Positions 1 through 9,575 are shown, counted from the first letter of the stretch. The stretch: DNA of 64,000 nt from Candidatus Gastranaerophilales bacterium (GCA_944324395.1 CALUWC010000004.1:1-64000), one strand, 5' to 3'. The notes: generated from the letters alone by a model not told the origin. Translations and numbers: made by a program.

Positions 1-74
<74 letters not shown>

Positions 75-183
75 GCATATTGCTTCTGAATCTGAAAGGC
101 TTAAATATCAACAGCCTACCTGCTATTCATCTCGCATGAATAAATGTACTATAAACATTTTTTAAAATCAACCCCAAATATAA

Positions 184-331
184 GGGACTTATGTAGCAAA
201 TTCCACTGATACTATAAAAGCCCGTCAATCTGAGGACTTTAGTCCGAAGAATCTTTTTATTGAGATACTTCGTTAACACTCAGTATGACACTGTTTTAAA
301 AATTTTTGGTGGAATTTGCTACATAAGTCCC
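184..331. repeat. MITE-like element with perfect 23-bp terminal inverted repeats (copy 1)
   Basis: The arm at 184-206 (GGGACTTATGTAGCAAATTC then CAC) is the exact reverse complement of 309-331. The 100-bp interior contains an imperfect palindrome built on TCTGAGGACTTTAGTCCGAA and ACTTCGTTAACACTCAGTA. A diverged copy in the opposite orientation lies at 39014-39158. It has no coding capacity. A clear target-site duplication is not obvious in the AT-rich flanks. A small non-autonomous transposable element or a dispersed intergenic repeat both fit. Confidence 0.75.
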
Positions 332-336
332 AATAA

Positions 337-370
337 AAAAAGACTGCTAAATTTTGTTAACAGTCTTTTT
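337..370 (-). terminator. Intrinsic terminator of the 392-832 gene
   Basis: AAAAAGACTG at 337-346 pairs with CAGTCTTTTT at 361-370. On the minus strand the stem is followed by a T run, 22 bases beyond the stop codon of the gene ending at 392. Confidence 0.7.
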
Positions 371-391
371 AATTTAAAAATCCAATTTAAA

Positions 392-832
392 CTACATATT
401 TACTTTTCTTTGGAAATTCTTTTTAATAGTTTTTTGTGCTTTTTCATTATTTTTAATCTTCTTTTCTAAGTATTTAATTTGTTTTTTAGCAGCTTTTCTT
501 TGTGCTTTTGTTGTTTCATATTTTGTATCAACTTCTGCGTATACTGATTTTGCATTCAATAATTTATTTCGCAATTCAACCTGAGCATTGTCTATTTGCA
601 AAATAGCATTTTGCATTTTTGTTCCGCCTGTAACCTGACTCGGATCAAGCATATCCGTACCTTTTGCTTCTGTTGCAGTATAAGCAGCTGATGTAGTTGT
701 ATTACTTGTTCTAATTGTTGTGCTATCATCAAAATTTAACGGTGTAAATTGAGTTGTTTCTGCCATTGCAATTCCACTTGATACAGCCATTACACTTAAC
801 GTTAGGGTAAAAAGTTTTAACAAATTTTTCAT
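392..832 (-). CDS. Small exported coiled-coil protein, unknown function
   Basis: The gene encodes 146 aa of a family I do not recognise. Residues 1-24 form a signal peptide (basic start, hydrophobic core, AMA cleavage context), so the product is probably periplasmic or surface-bound. Residues 25-75 are rich in Thr, Ser and Ala. Residues 76-146 are Lys-rich heptad-like sequence likely to form a coiled coil. A strong ribosome site, GGAGGAAG, sits just before the ATG. It is a single-gene unit with its own terminator. Nothing in the neighbours (tRNA and divergent recJ) hints at its function. Confidence 0.6.
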   Translation of the reverse strand: MKNLLKLFTLTLSVMAVSSGIAMAETTQFTPLNFDDSTTIRTSNTTTSAAYTATEAKGTDMLDPSQVTGGTKMQNAILQIDNAQVELRNKLLNAKSVYAEVDTKYETTKAQRKAAKKQIKYLEKKIKNNEKAQKTIKKNFQRKVNM

Positions 833-962
833 ATATCTTCCTCCGTATAGTTGTAAACTCCGTAATAGTATTTTAATTTATTTTCTGTTAAATAAAAAGA
901 AATTTACATAATTTAATATCAAAGATTTATATGCTATTATTTTAAATATAGGACTTGGAGAA

Positions 963-3311
963 ATGAAAAAAGATTGGATTTTAGATAACTGCAGTACAGA
1001 CGAAAAATCACTGGTAAAAAGATTATTGATATCCCGGGGGATAAAAACAGATGAAGAAATTAAGGAGTTTTTGCACCCGCTTGAAATGACTCTAACAACA
1101 CCTGATGCATTTAACGATATGACAAAGGCTGTTGAAAGATTATCCGGAGCAATTGATAATAATGAAACTATTATTATATACGGCGATTTTGATGCTGATG
1201 GAGTAACATCAACTTCTGTATTATACAAAACTTTAAAACATTTAAATGCAAATGTGCATTATTTTATTCCTGATAGAGAAAATGAAGGACACGGGTTTGA
1301 TAAAAAAGCCTTGATAAAACTTATGACTACTGTAAAGCCCAAAGTTATCATCTCTGTTGACTGCGGAATATCAGATGCAGATGCTGTAAAATTTATCAAT
1401 AGTTTTAAAATCATTGATGTTATTATAACTGATCACCACGAAGCTCCTGAAGAATTACCTCAAGCTTACGCCATCATTAACCCGAAAGCCCCTGGAGCAT
1501 TGAATGAGAATTTATCCGCAAAACAAATTGAATATTTGACATATCTTGCAGGCTGCGGTGTTGCATTTAAAGTTTCTCAGGCACTTCTGGCAAAATACGG
1601 TAAAATTGAATTTGTATATGAAATCTTGCCGTTTGTTGCAGTCGGAACCGTTGCTGATGTTGTTCCATTGCTGGGTGAAAACAGATATTTTGTCACCAAG
1701 GGTTTGGAATTGATTTCTTCCGGTAAGCATTACGGGCTGAAACGGCTTCTTGAAAGTGCCGGTTATGACATTACAAATGGAATAACTTCTGAAAATATAG
1801 CATTTGGGATTGCCCCAAGAATCAATGCCTCCGGAAGATTAGATACTGTAGATGCAGCGTTAAAAGTTTTAATATCCGATAACCCACAGGAAATAGAAAT
1901 GGCAGTGACAACCCTGAATGAATTAAATAAGGTACGCCAAACTTTATGTCAGGAAGTTTTTGAACAGGCTGACAAAATGGTTCAAAAAGAAGGAAGCAAA
2001 AATTCTGCAATCGTTTTATATAATGAAGGCTGGCATATCGGGATTATCGGAATTGTGGCTTCAAAACTTGTTGAAAAGTATTACAAACCTGTTTTCCTTA
2101 TGTCCTATGTAAAAGAAAAAGACCAATTCAGATGTTCCGCAAGAAGTATTGATGGGGTGCCTCTGTATGATGTGATAAATGCTAACGCAGAACTATTTGA
2201 CGGTTATGGCGGTCATAAATTAGCAGCAGGTCTAAGTTTTACTGGAGAAAAAACCCCATTTGAAGTTGTAAAAAGAGCTTTGTGCGAAACCGTTAAAGAA
2301 TATACTACAAATAAAGACTTAAAACCGTTTATAAAAATTGATTTACTTGTTGAACCACAGGATATTACGGTTAATTTGGTAGAAGAAATTTCACAGCTTG
2401 AACCTTTTGGAGCATCTAATCCCAGCCCTGTATTTGAAATGAACAATTTGAAAGTAAAGCAAAAACGCCTTATGGGAAATGATAATTCTCATCTTCGTTT
2501 AACTGTAACCTCCGGAGTAAATGAATTTACTGCAATATGGTGGAAAAAGGGTGATGTGACATTAAATTCCGGTGACAGTCTTGATATAGCTTTTCACCCG
2601 CAGATAAATGAGTTTAACGGGAATACTTCTGTTCAGTTGATAATTGATGATGTACATTCTGATGCTTTAATTGAAGAAACCGCAGCCAAAAACAACTACA
2701 AAATTTATGATAACCGCAATAAGACAGGGATTTTACCAAACGTTGATGATTATATCAAAAACTCAAAATGGAATATCAGGGTCTTTGCAGAAAGTAAGTA
2801 TACTTTAGATACCATAAAAAATTTCCCGTCAATAGCCTCAAAAGTCTTTACCAGACAGGATATTCCGAAATGCGATATTGTAATGTTTTTTGATTATCCG
2901 GCAGACAGATTAACTCTGGATACAATATTAGAAAAAGCACACCCGCAAGGATTGCATTTTATGAATTATGAGCCGAAAATCCTCGATGAGCAGGAGTTTT
3001 TAAAAACATTCACCGGAATGCTCAAATTTGCGGCACACAATAACGGCGGAAAAATTGAACTTATACGCTGTGCAAGCTTTTTAGGCAAATCTGTTAAAAT
3101 TTTTGAAATGCTTTTGACACTTTATGAAGAGGCAGGTTTTATAAATATAAAAGAAAAGAATTCATCATTTTATATAATAGATTTTCTGGGTATAGATGAT
3201 ATTTCCAAAGTTTTACACAGTCCGAAATATGCACAAATATTCGAAATGATACTTGAATGCGAAGAATTCCAAAAAAGCCTGCTGGAAGATGACCTATCAA
3301 CAATTGTCTAA
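963..3311 (+). CDS. recJ: Single-stranded-DNA-specific exonuclease RecJ
   Basis: RecJ degrades single-stranded DNA 5' to 3' in RecF-pathway recombination, base excision and mismatch repair. The 782-aa product has the DHH phosphoesterase motifs DFDADG (75-80), DCG (133-135) and DHH (157-159), then the DHHA1 motif GYGGHKLAAG near residue 415. All metal-binding residues appear intact. At 782 aa it is longer than E. coli RecJ (about 577 aa). The extra C-terminal part, from about residue 560, resembles the extended RecJ of Firmicutes and Cyanobacteria. TTGGAGAA precedes the ATG. recA, mutL and ruvC lie in the same window but are not co-transcribed with it. Confidence 0.95.
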   Translation: MKKDWILDNCSTDEKSLVKRLLISRGIKTDEEIKEFLHPLEMTLTTPDAFNDMTKAVERLSGAIDNNETIIIYGDFDADGVTSTSVLYKTLKHLNANVHYFIPDRENEGHGFDKKALIKLMTTVKPKVIISVDCGISDADAVKFINSFKIIDVIITDHHEAPEELPQAYAIINPKAPGALNENLSAKQIEYLTYLAGCGVAFKVSQALLAKYGKIEFVYEILPFVAVGTVADVVPLLGENRYFVTKGLELISSGKHYGLKRLLESAGYDITNGITSENIAFGIAPRINASGRLDTVDAALKVLISDNPQEIEMAVTTLNELNKVRQTLCQEVFEQADKMVQKEGSKNSAIVLYNEGWHIGIIGIVASKLVEKYYKPVFLMSYVKEKDQFRCSARSIDGVPLYDVINANAELFDGYGGHKLAAGLSFTGEKTPFEVVKRALCETVKEYTTNKDLKPFIKIDLLVEPQDITVNLVEEISQLEPFGASNPSPVFEMNNLKVKQKRLMGNDNSHLRLTVTSGVNEFTAIWWKKGDVTLNSGDSLDIAFHPQINEFNGNTSVQLIIDDVHSDALIEETAAKNNYKIYDNRNKTGILPNVDDYIKNSKWNIRVFAESKYTLDTIKNFPSIASKVFTRQDIPKCDIVMFFDYPADRLTLDTILEKAHPQGLHFMNYEPKILDEQEFLKTFTGMLKFAAHNNGGKIELIRCASFLGKSVKIFEMLLTLYEEAGFINIKEKNSSFYIIDFLGIDDISKVLHSPKYAQIFEMILECEEFQKSLLEDDLSTIV

Positions 3312-3383
3312 TGTAAAATTCTTTGTTACAGGGGTATTTTAATTATTTTATCAGAATGCTTTAAGTTTAGATAATTAATCACA

Positions 3384-4631
3384 TTATTTTTTATAATAAA
3401 AATCAAAGAAATAAAAATTCGACTTATCAGCCATATATAAATCCCTTGCTTTTTGACCGGCTTCCCTGGCTTTTACCTCCAGATAATTATTACGATAACG
3501 GGGATTATCCACAGTTACATTTTCAACCGGATAATCACTGCTTGCTTTTGAATATTTAACTGCTTCTTTTATTTCATCATATTCTATAGGCGGAAGTAAT
3601 CGTTCCGCTTCAGATTCATATCTGCTGAAACCTTTACCCAGCCTGCCAATTTGTGCATGTTGATATGCGTGTTCAACTTCATGTGCAACGGTATCAACGG
3701 CTTCTCTGGATGTCATAGACTGTAAATTTTGAGAATATCTTAATTCTCCATTTCTAAAACTGCCAAAACTTGAACCCATTTCCACAGAAGGACTAACAGA
3801 TATATGCAAAGCTTCCAAACCTTTTTGTTTTATATAATAATCGCTCAACAATCTTAATCCTTCATCACTTCTGGGATCTATAAATCTGAATTTTAAAAAT
3901 TCATCATCTAAATTTAAATCTAAATTATCAGATTTTGTAACATTCGTAAGTTCAATATTTTTCCCCTTTTTGAGAACAGTTCCGCTTATTACTTTTTTAG
4001 CAGAAGGCTTTTGAATACCCAAGTTTATAGGGTATTTTGTAAAAGTAATATTACGTGCGGAATCTTTGTCATCCGAGCCGGAATACTCTACCTTTTTGGT
4101 ATACAACCCCATAGGATTTGTATCAATATTCTTCTTATTAATACATCCTTTTAGTTGAGGATACTCTTCTACAATTTGAAGCTCAAAAATTTTATCACAC
4201 CAGCCGCCTGCAAGATTTTTCAAAAAAAAAGGAAACTCCTTTTTTAGATCAAGCTTGGGCAATACAAAATCTCTGGTACATATTGTACGAGATATACTGC
4301 CGTATGAATATTCCCTTTTCTTTACATTCAAACCATTCTGTCTGAATAATCTTGTTATAATTTTGTTATTTTCATTGTAAAAAGATAATATCTCTCTTGT
4401 AAAATCCGGATCGGATTTCTTTCCTACTTTTACATAATTAAAAGAAACAGCCTCATGCGGCACCAGCCAATCTCTCTTTCCTGTATAAGCTGCAACATCT
4501 ATATTTTCAGCTTTGTACAACAACTTATAATCCCTCATAGGCTTAAATCCTAAAGAAGTTTTGCATTTATTTAAAATTTTAAATCCTTTTGAGCGAATTT
4601 TAGGAGTAAATAAATTATTTATTTTTAACAT
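3384..4631 (-). CDS. Hypothetical protein with an HEVEH zinc-peptidase-like motif
   Basis: The gene encodes 415 aa with no family I recognise. Residues 313-324 read DTVAHEVEHAYQ, and HEVEH at 317-321 fits the HExxH zincin signature within a predicted helix. ESEAE about 20 residues downstream could supply a third metal ligand. There is no signal peptide and no membrane segment. The N-terminal 300 residues are Lys/Asn-rich and soluble-looking. AGGAAC precedes the ATG. It starts the minus-strand group of lineage-specific genes running from 7964 to 3384. Protease function is inferred from the motif only; a structural HEVEH is possible. Confidence 0.55.
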   Translation of the reverse strand: MLKINNLFTPKIRSKGFKILNKCKTSLGFKPMRDYKLLYKAENIDVAAYTGKRDWLVPHEAVSFNYVKVGKKSDPDFTREILSFYNENNKIITRLFRQNGLNVKKREYSYGSISRTICTRDFVLPKLDLKKEFPFFLKNLAGGWCDKIFELQIVEEYPQLKGCINKKNIDTNPMGLYTKKVEYSGSDDKDSARNITFTKYPINLGIQKPSAKKVISGTVLKKGKNIELTNVTKSDNLDLNLDDEFLKFRFIDPRSDEGLRLLSDYYIKQKGLEALHISVSPSVEMGSSFGSFRNGELRYSQNLQSMTSREAVDTVAHEVEHAYQHAQIGRLGKGFSRYESEAERLLPPIEYDEIKEAVKYSKASSDYPVENVTVDNPRYRNNYLEVKAREAGQKARDLYMADKSNFYFFDFYYKK

Positions 4632-4686
4632 GACTGTTCCTATAAATATTATCTATATAAAATCAGAACATAAAAAAATTTGTCAT

Positions 4687-5394
4687 TTATAATTTCTTGC
4701 CCATTGATTTTGAAATCTTTGAATGAATCATGTTTGCCTGATTTAAATATTCAGTCAACTTTTCATAATTTTGAACCTTTTCGCCGTAAGGAACATTCAT
4801 TTCAACAAGCTCATCCACACTTTTACTAATCTGGGACAGTTGTTCTAACGAATCACTTAACGTTATTACTGAATGAACTTTTTTAGATACTCTTGCCAGA
4901 ATCTGCCTTGAGATAAATGATTGAATTTTGTATATTACAGGCATTTTCTCCTTAAACTCCCGATGTGAAAATTGTTTCTTTTCACCTAAAACTCTACCGC
5001 CGTACATTTGCTGTTTTCTTAAAGTATCAAGCTCCTGCAATATTCTCTGCTTTTTTGCTTTCAGACCTAAGGCTTCATTTTGAGTACCATAGTTATCTGC
5101 AATTTTAATTTTTGAATCCAGGTCTTTTATAATAGATTCTTTTTCTTTAATTCTGTATTCAATACTCAGTTCTTCATCTTCGGCACTTTCAAAATTTGTT
5201 TTATTCAATATTGCAGAATCATAACCGTTCAAACGTTTAACAGGATTTGCAACAGGTTCTGCTTTTTGCGGCTGGACATTTTGTGAAATTTGGTCAGGGT
5301 TAAAATTTCCGCTAAAAGGATTTACCGGTGAAAAATTATATTTTTGCGAAAAAATATTTCCGCTAACCTTGTTATTATTACTACTATTGTCCAT
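4687..5394 (-). CDS. Hypothetical soluble coiled-coil protein
   Basis: The gene encodes 235 aa of unrecognised family. The first 60 residues are Asn/Pro/Gln-rich and low in order. Residues 75-125 are charged and helix-forming (EYRIKEKESIIKDLDSKI and onward), and a second helical region covers 160-230. There is no signal peptide. No clear Shine-Dalgarno sequence is seen before the ATG. It lies 55 bp upstream of the HEVEH gene on the same strand and 62 bp from the LptF/G-like gene, so co-transcription is possible. Confidence 0.5.
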   Translation of the reverse strand: MDNSSNNNKVSGNIFSQKYNFSPVNPFSGNFNPDQISQNVQPQKAEPVANPVKRLNGYDSAILNKTNFESAEDEELSIEYRIKEKESIIKDLDSKIKIADNYGTQNEALGLKAKKQRILQELDTLRKQQMYGGRVLGEKKQFSHREFKEKMPVIYKIQSFISRQILARVSKKVHSVITLSDSLEQLSQISKSVDELVEMNVPYGEKVQNYEKLTEYLNQANMIHSKISKSMGKKL

Positions 5395-5456
5395 ACAAAT
5401 ATTTTAAAACAAGAAAAAGATTTTTTTCACCATTAAAAGTATGATTTTACAAAGTA

Positions 5457-6605
5457 TTAAGAGATTGTATAGACTTTTTTGTAGTACAAGCAAGTACCCC
5501 AGATAGTAAGGATAATATTCGGAAGCCATGCTGCCAAAAATGGTGCCAAAGAGCCTGCTTCGCCGAACGATAACGACAATGCTCTGACAAGGTAATATGC
5601 AAATATTATTAAAATACTGAACAGAAAACCTCTGTTATACCTAACCCTTGGCGGTGTAATAGCCAACGGCACACCCAGCAATACAAATACAATCGTTGTT
5701 ATTGGAAGTGCAATCTTATCAAACAATTCTATTGTATAAACCTGTCTGTCTTTTGGATTTAAATCAGATTTTGTAAGAAATTTCATCAATTTGGGGAAAT
5801 TCATTTCTTTTGCAACATTTTTATTCATTTCTTTTGATAAATCCAAACCAAATTTAACAATAGATGTATCAAACAAAGTTGTATTCAATATTTGACCATC
5901 ATTTGCAATAGTATAAGCTGCACCTTTTTCAAATTCCCAGCCTTTAGGAGATGTTTTGCCTTCTCTTGCTTGAAGAACCTGAATGGTTCCGTCTTTTGAG
6001 TTATCCAAAACAGTTACATTATGGAGGGTTTTCTTCTCGCAATATCCGACATAAAATAATCTTTTTAAACTTCCGCCCTCATTCAATTCTTTGAAAACAA
6101 AATTTTGTTTGCCATCGGGGATATTTTTCTGTCCTAATGCCCACAATGCCAAGTCTTTTGCTTGTTTTGTCATAACAGGTACAATTGTTTCATTAATGAA
6201 AAAGCTTGACAGAGCCATTACTATTGCAAAAATGAAAATAGGTTTTGCAATTCTGTTCAAACCAATACCGCAGGCCCGCATAACAGTAATTTCGGAAGAC
6301 AAACTCAATCTGTTTAACGTCATAACCGTAGATAACAAAACCCCCATCGGAATTGTCATAACTATAACGGCAGGCAAGTTTAGCAAAATTATTATAAATG
6401 CCACCTTAAATGGAATACCGAATTTTGCAATCTGTTTAATCAAAGTTATAAATGTATCTGATGCAAAAATAATTGTTGTAAAAACAAATACCCCCATCAA
6501 AAACATTTCAATAACCTGCTTTAAAATATATTTATCTAAAATCTTGAGATTGTTATATTTATTTTCAATACTTGCCAGAAGATCTTTAATTTTATTTTTA
6601 AACAT
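5457..6605 (-). CDS. LptF/LptG-family permease (YjgP/YjgQ)
   Basis: LptF and LptG are the inner-membrane subunits that, with the LptB ATPase, extract lipopolysaccharide for transport to the outer membrane. The 382-aa product has the family layout. Three helices lie in the first ~120 residues, with the typical LNLPAVIVMTIPMGVLL and SEITVMRACGIG segments. A periplasmic beta domain follows (about 150-270), then three C-terminal helices starting at IALPITTIVFVLLGVPLAI. Only one such gene is present here. Cyanobacterial relatives often carry a single fused-role LptF/G protein, so I give no F or G label. Confidence 0.9.
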   Translation of the reverse strand: MFKNKIKDLLASIENKYNNLKILDKYILKQVIEMFLMGVFVFTTIIFASDTFITLIKQIAKFGIPFKVAFIIILLNLPAVIVMTIPMGVLLSTVMTLNRLSLSSEITVMRACGIGLNRIAKPIFIFAIVMALSSFFINETIVPVMTKQAKDLALWALGQKNIPDGKQNFVFKELNEGGSLKRLFYVGYCEKKTLHNVTVLDNSKDGTIQVLQAREGKTSPKGWEFEKGAAYTIANDGQILNTTLFDTSIVKFGLDLSKEMNKNVAKEMNFPKLMKFLTKSDLNPKDRQVYTIELFDKIALPITTIVFVLLGVPLAITPPRVRYNRGFLFSILIIFAYYLVRALSLSFGEAGSLAPFLAAWLPNIILTIWGTCLYYKKVYTIS

Positions 6606-6645
6606 ACACTGATTTTAATAGAAAAATAAGTTTTAAGCAAACAAA

Positions 6646-7290
6646 TTAATTAGACTCTTTTAAAAGCAAAATCGTCTGTTCAATTTCTGTTTTTAAATAC
6701 CCCAGCTGTTCTGTAATACTGTTGGGATTATAAATATACCCGGAACTGCCATAAGCAAGATACGGATTATATCTTGCTGCTTCATTCCGCAATAGGGCAA
6801 TTGACCTAGCATGCATACTGAGTTCCATAAGTCTTTTATAAGATACAAACTGACTTTCAGGTTTGTTTTTATATTTATCCCTGAAATAATCTGCCGTTTT
6901 ATTAAAATAATATACTTTTGCATTAAATATTTGTACATTACTTTCATCTTCAATTAGATCATATATTTTTTCCAAAATCGGAATAAACTCGTTCAAATCA
7001 TTTACATACTGAGAAGTTTTATCCTGTTTCAGAATAATATTAACAAATGCAGGATTATCTCTGGGTACAGGTTTTATTTCATTTTCGGAATTGAAATCTT
7101 TTGCCTTATTAACCTCCGGTGCAGACTGAGCAGGTTCGGCCGGTTCATAATCTCTGGTTAAATCAGGCAAAGTTCCGACATAGCCGCGTCCGTCAAAACT
7201 TTCAGGACGATTTTTTGCCCAACATAAAGTGCTTTGCATTACCAGCAAAACAGAAAGAAAAATAATATAAAAAAGCCGATTCTTTTTCAT
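6646..7290 (-). CDS. Exported hypothetical protein
   Basis: The gene encodes 214 aa. Residues 1-25 are a signal peptide (KKNR, a hydrophobic stretch, then LCWA before K). The mature part is Pro/Glu-rich at first (30-70) and then helical, with many Tyr and Asn residues (80-214). It lies 41 bp upstream of the LptF/G-like gene on the same strand, so an envelope role is plausible, but I recognise no domain. No clear Shine-Dalgarno sequence precedes the ATG. A shadow frame within it was discarded. Confidence 0.55.
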   Translation of the reverse strand: MKKNRLFYIIFLSVLLVMQSTLCWAKNRPESFDGRGYVGTLPDLTRDYEPAEPAQSAPEVNKAKDFNSENEIKPVPRDNPAFVNIILKQDKTSQYVNDLNEFIPILEKIYDLIEDESNVQIFNAKVYYFNKTADYFRDKYKNKPESQFVSYKRLMELSMHARSIALLRNEAARYNPYLAYGSSGYIYNPNSITEQLGYLKTEIEQTILLLKESN

Positions 7291-7343
7291 ACCATAATTA
7301 TAATAATTATCAATAAAAAATCATCCTTTATTAGGGGTAAATA

Positions 7344-7964
7344 TTATCCCTCACGACCGATAGGTTTTGGACAGCGAACAGGATTTCCAAAAGGAACCAT
7401 CTGAGGATTGGATTTGTAATAGTCTTTGCGATGTGCATCTTCTTTATAATCTCTTTCTTCAAGTTCTTTTATCAAATTATATTTTGAACGCTGCAAACTT
7501 GTTAAACACTTAATGAATTTTTCATTTTCCTGTTTTATACATTTTTCAATATCTTTTTTTATGTTTTTAATCTTCTTTTTACAACGATTAATTTCTAATT
7601 TGCCTACATTAGCACATTCTAAAGCTTTAAGTCTGAAACTTTCTTTCAAAAGTTCGTCCAGTTTCTGTTCATAATACGGTGAGTATTCTTCAATAAGTTC
7701 TTCCCGCACTTTAATCTGTTCATCAGTTAAATTTAAAGCATTATATACCGTTGCTCTATCCTGCTGAAGTTGTTTTATATAATTTTTATACTTGACAGCT
7801 TCTTTCGGATAATCAGTTTTATTACAATCTGTTTTGACTTCATTTTTTTCACATGAAGAAATGACTTTCTTGTCCAAACCATTTCCTGTAATCTGACAAT
7901 TTGCCCAAGCAGATTGTGATAATAAAAATACACATATACAAATTAAAACCAGATTTTTATTCAT
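7344..7964 (-). CDS. Exported Spy/CpxP-like helical protein
   Basis: The 206-aa product has a signal peptide (NKNLVLICICVFLLSQSAWA) and two LTxxQ-type motifs, LTDEQ and LTSLQ, separated by a long Lys/Glu/Cys helix region. The paired LTxxQ layout is that of the Spy/CpxP periplasmic chaperone fold, which helps envelope stress proteins. The Cys content (NCQ, SCEKN, DCN, ECAN, RCKK, KCIK, KCL) is high for this family. The start is set at 7964, where GAGGAA is correctly spaced; the ATG 15 bp upstream has no ribosome site. The assignment is by motif, not by full alignment. Confidence 0.5.
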   Translation of the reverse strand: MNKNLVLICICVFLLSQSAWANCQITGNGLDKKVISSCEKNEVKTDCNKTDYPKEAVKYKNYIKQLQQDRATVYNALNLTDEQIKVREELIEEYSPYYEQKLDELLKESFRLKALECANVGKLEINRCKKKIKNIKKDIEKCIKQENEKFIKCLTSLQRSKYNLIKELEERDYKEDAHRKDYYKSNPQMVPFGNPVRCPKPIGREG

Positions 7965-8028
7965 ATTTTTATTCCTCATTTATATTTATTTTTACATCAA
8001 CCGTAAAAAATAGCAAATAGTAAATCTT

Positions 8029-8034
8029 TATAGT
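8029..8034 (+). promoter_or_regulatory. -10-like TATAGT directly upstream of the mrnC start
   Basis: TATAGT ends 11 bases before the ATG at 8046, and there is no Shine-Dalgarno sequence between them. This places the likely transcript start within about 5 bases of the start codon, as for a leaderless mRNA. Confidence 0.4.
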
Positions 8035-8045
8035 AAAATCAACTT

Positions 8046-8408
8046 ATGCAGGATATAAATTTAAGAAATTATGCCTATTTAGGCGATGCCGTATGGGAAT
8101 TATATATAAGGGAAAAAACAATTCTCAAAACGAATAATGCCCAAAAATTGCACAAATTAACAACCGCCAATGTTAAAACAGAATTTCAATGTAATTTGTT
8201 ACACTATCTGGAAGAATCATTAACTGAAGAGGAATTGGAAATAGTAAAACGGGCAAGAAATCTTCCTATTCCTGTAGGACGCAGAAATATTCAGGCTCAA
8301 TACCGTCAAGCAACAGCTTTTGAAACTTTAATCGGCTGGTGGTATCTGCACAATAAAAAAAGATTTGAGGAAATGCTAAAATTATTCGAAACACAATTAA
8401 CAATTTAA
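8046..8408 (+). CDS. mrnC: Mini-ribonuclease III
   Basis: Mini-III is a dimeric RNase III catalytic domain without a double-stranded-RNA-binding domain. It matures the ends of 23S rRNA in Firmicutes and Cyanobacteria. The 120-aa product begins with the RNase III signature NYAYLGDAVWELYIRE (7-22) and contains RARNLP and QYRQATAFETLIGWWYL, where the C-terminal acidic metal ligand (E in FETLIG) lies. Length fits the family (about 120-140 aa). It is a single-gene unit followed by a terminator. Confidence 0.9.
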   Translation: MQDINLRNYAYLGDAVWELYIREKTILKTNNAQKLHKLTTANVKTEFQCNLLHYLEESLTEEELEIVKRARNLPIPVGRRNIQAQYRQATAFETLIGWWYLHNKKRFEEMLKLFETQLTI

Positions 8409-8409
8409 A

Positions 8410-8434
8410 AAAGACCTCTATAAAGAGGTCTTTC
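8410..8434 (+). terminator. Intrinsic terminator of mrnC
   Basis: AAAGACCTCT (8410-8419) pairs with AGAGGTCTTT (8424-8433) around a four-base loop, immediately after the mrnC stop codon. Confidence 0.75.
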
Positions 8435-8555
8435 AATTTCACTCGGGTTTATATAAATATTGCCTTTGTAAAAATAATTCATTTATGCACATATTAAATA
8501 TAAACATAAAATATTTTGTTAATATAAAACAAAATTATAACAAATCTTAATATAT

Positions 8556-9575
8556 TTAACGTTCAGCCAGCTTTTCACGAACAAGAGTTTCAACTTCCGC
8601 CAAAACTGCAGGATTTTGTTCTAAAAATTCTTTAGCTTTTTCTCTGCCCTGACCGAGTTTTTCTTCATTATAACTAAACCATGCACCGGCTTTCTTAACA
8701 ATATCGAGGTTAACAGCAACATCAAGAATATTACCTATTTTAGAAATACCTTTGCCGAAAATAATATCAAATTCAGCTGTTCTAAACGGCGGAGCAACTT
8801 TATTTTTAACAACTCTTACTCTAACATGGTTACCAATTTCACCATCATCCCCTTTTAGAGTTTCAGTTTTTTTAATTTCCATACGAACGGATGCATAATA
8901 TTTTAAAGCATTACCACCGGTAGTTGTTTCAGGGTTGCCGTACATTACACCGATTTTCATTCTTAACTGATTGATAAAAATAACGGTTGTATTAGTTTTT
9001 CCGATAATACCTGTTAATTTTCTTAAAGCCTTTGACATCAAACGAGCCTGCAAACCCATCTGCTGATCTTCCATTGACCCTTCAATTTCAGCTTTAGGAA
9101 CCAATGCTGCAACAGAGTCAACAACAACAATATCAACAGCACCTGAACGAACCAACTCTTCCGTAATATCCAGAGCTTGTTCACCGGTATCAGGCTGAGA
9201 GATTAACAAATCATCAACCTGAACACCCAAATTCCTTGCATATTCAGGATCAAGAGCATGCTCAGCATCAACAAACGCTGCAATACCGCCTTTCTTCTGA
9301 CATTCGGCAACTATATGCTGAGCTAAAGTTGTTTTACCAGAACTTTCAGGGCCATAAATCTCGATTATACGGCCTCTGGGAATACCGCCGATACCAAGAG
9401 CAACATCCAAAGACAAAGCACCCGTCGGGATAGCATCAACATTAACGGTAGTTTTATCACCCAGTTTCATTATTGAACCTTTGCCAAAATCTTTTTCAAT
9501 TTTTTCAATAGCTAATTTTAGTGCTTTATTTCTTTCTTCGCTAATGTTTACCGGTGCTTCTTCTTTAGCTGCCAT
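8556..9575 (-). CDS. recA: Recombinase RecA
   Basis: RecA forms filaments on single-stranded DNA, drives strand exchange, and triggers self-cleavage of LexA-type repressors. The 339-aa product carries Walker [10 protein letters not shown], the Walker B region [13 protein letters not shown], and loop L2 [20 protein letters not shown]. The core is complete; the C-terminal tail is short and ends in LAER. AGAGGATAAC sets the ATG. It lies 12 bp downstream of a HTH/coiled-coil gene, so the two probably share a transcript. No LexA-like inverted box was identified upstream. Confidence 0.97.
   Translation of the reverse strand: MAAKEEAPVNISEERNKALKLAIEKIEKDFGKGSIMKLGDKTTVNVDAIPTGALSLDVALGIGGIPRGRIIEIYGPESSGKTTLAQHIVAECQKKGGIAAFVDAEHALDPEYARNLGVQVDDLLISQPDTGEQALDITEELVRSGAVDIVVVDSVAALVPKAEIEGSMEDQQMGLQARLMSKALRKLTGIIGKTNTTVIFINQLRMKIGVMYGNPETTTGGNALKYYASVRMEIKKTETLKGDDGEIGNHVRVRVVKNKVAPPFRTAEFDIIFGKGISKIGNILDVAVNLDIVKKAGAWFSYNEEKLGQGREKAKEFLEQNPAVLAEVETLVREKLAER

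Larger units (their letters stand above)
75..391. other. Intergenic region with an inverted-repeat element and a terminator
   Basis: This 317-bp stretch between tRNA-Ile and the small exported protein has no credible gene. It holds the 148-bp element at 184-331 and the hairpin at 337-370. A short open frame across it is only a read-through of the repeat and terminator. Positions 75-183 are AT-rich and show nothing else that I can identify. Confidence 0.6.

Noticed and set aside
260-469. A 69-aa open frame across the first repeat and terminator
   Set aside because: It spans the right arm of the inverted-repeat element and runs antisense into a supported gene; no ribosome site.
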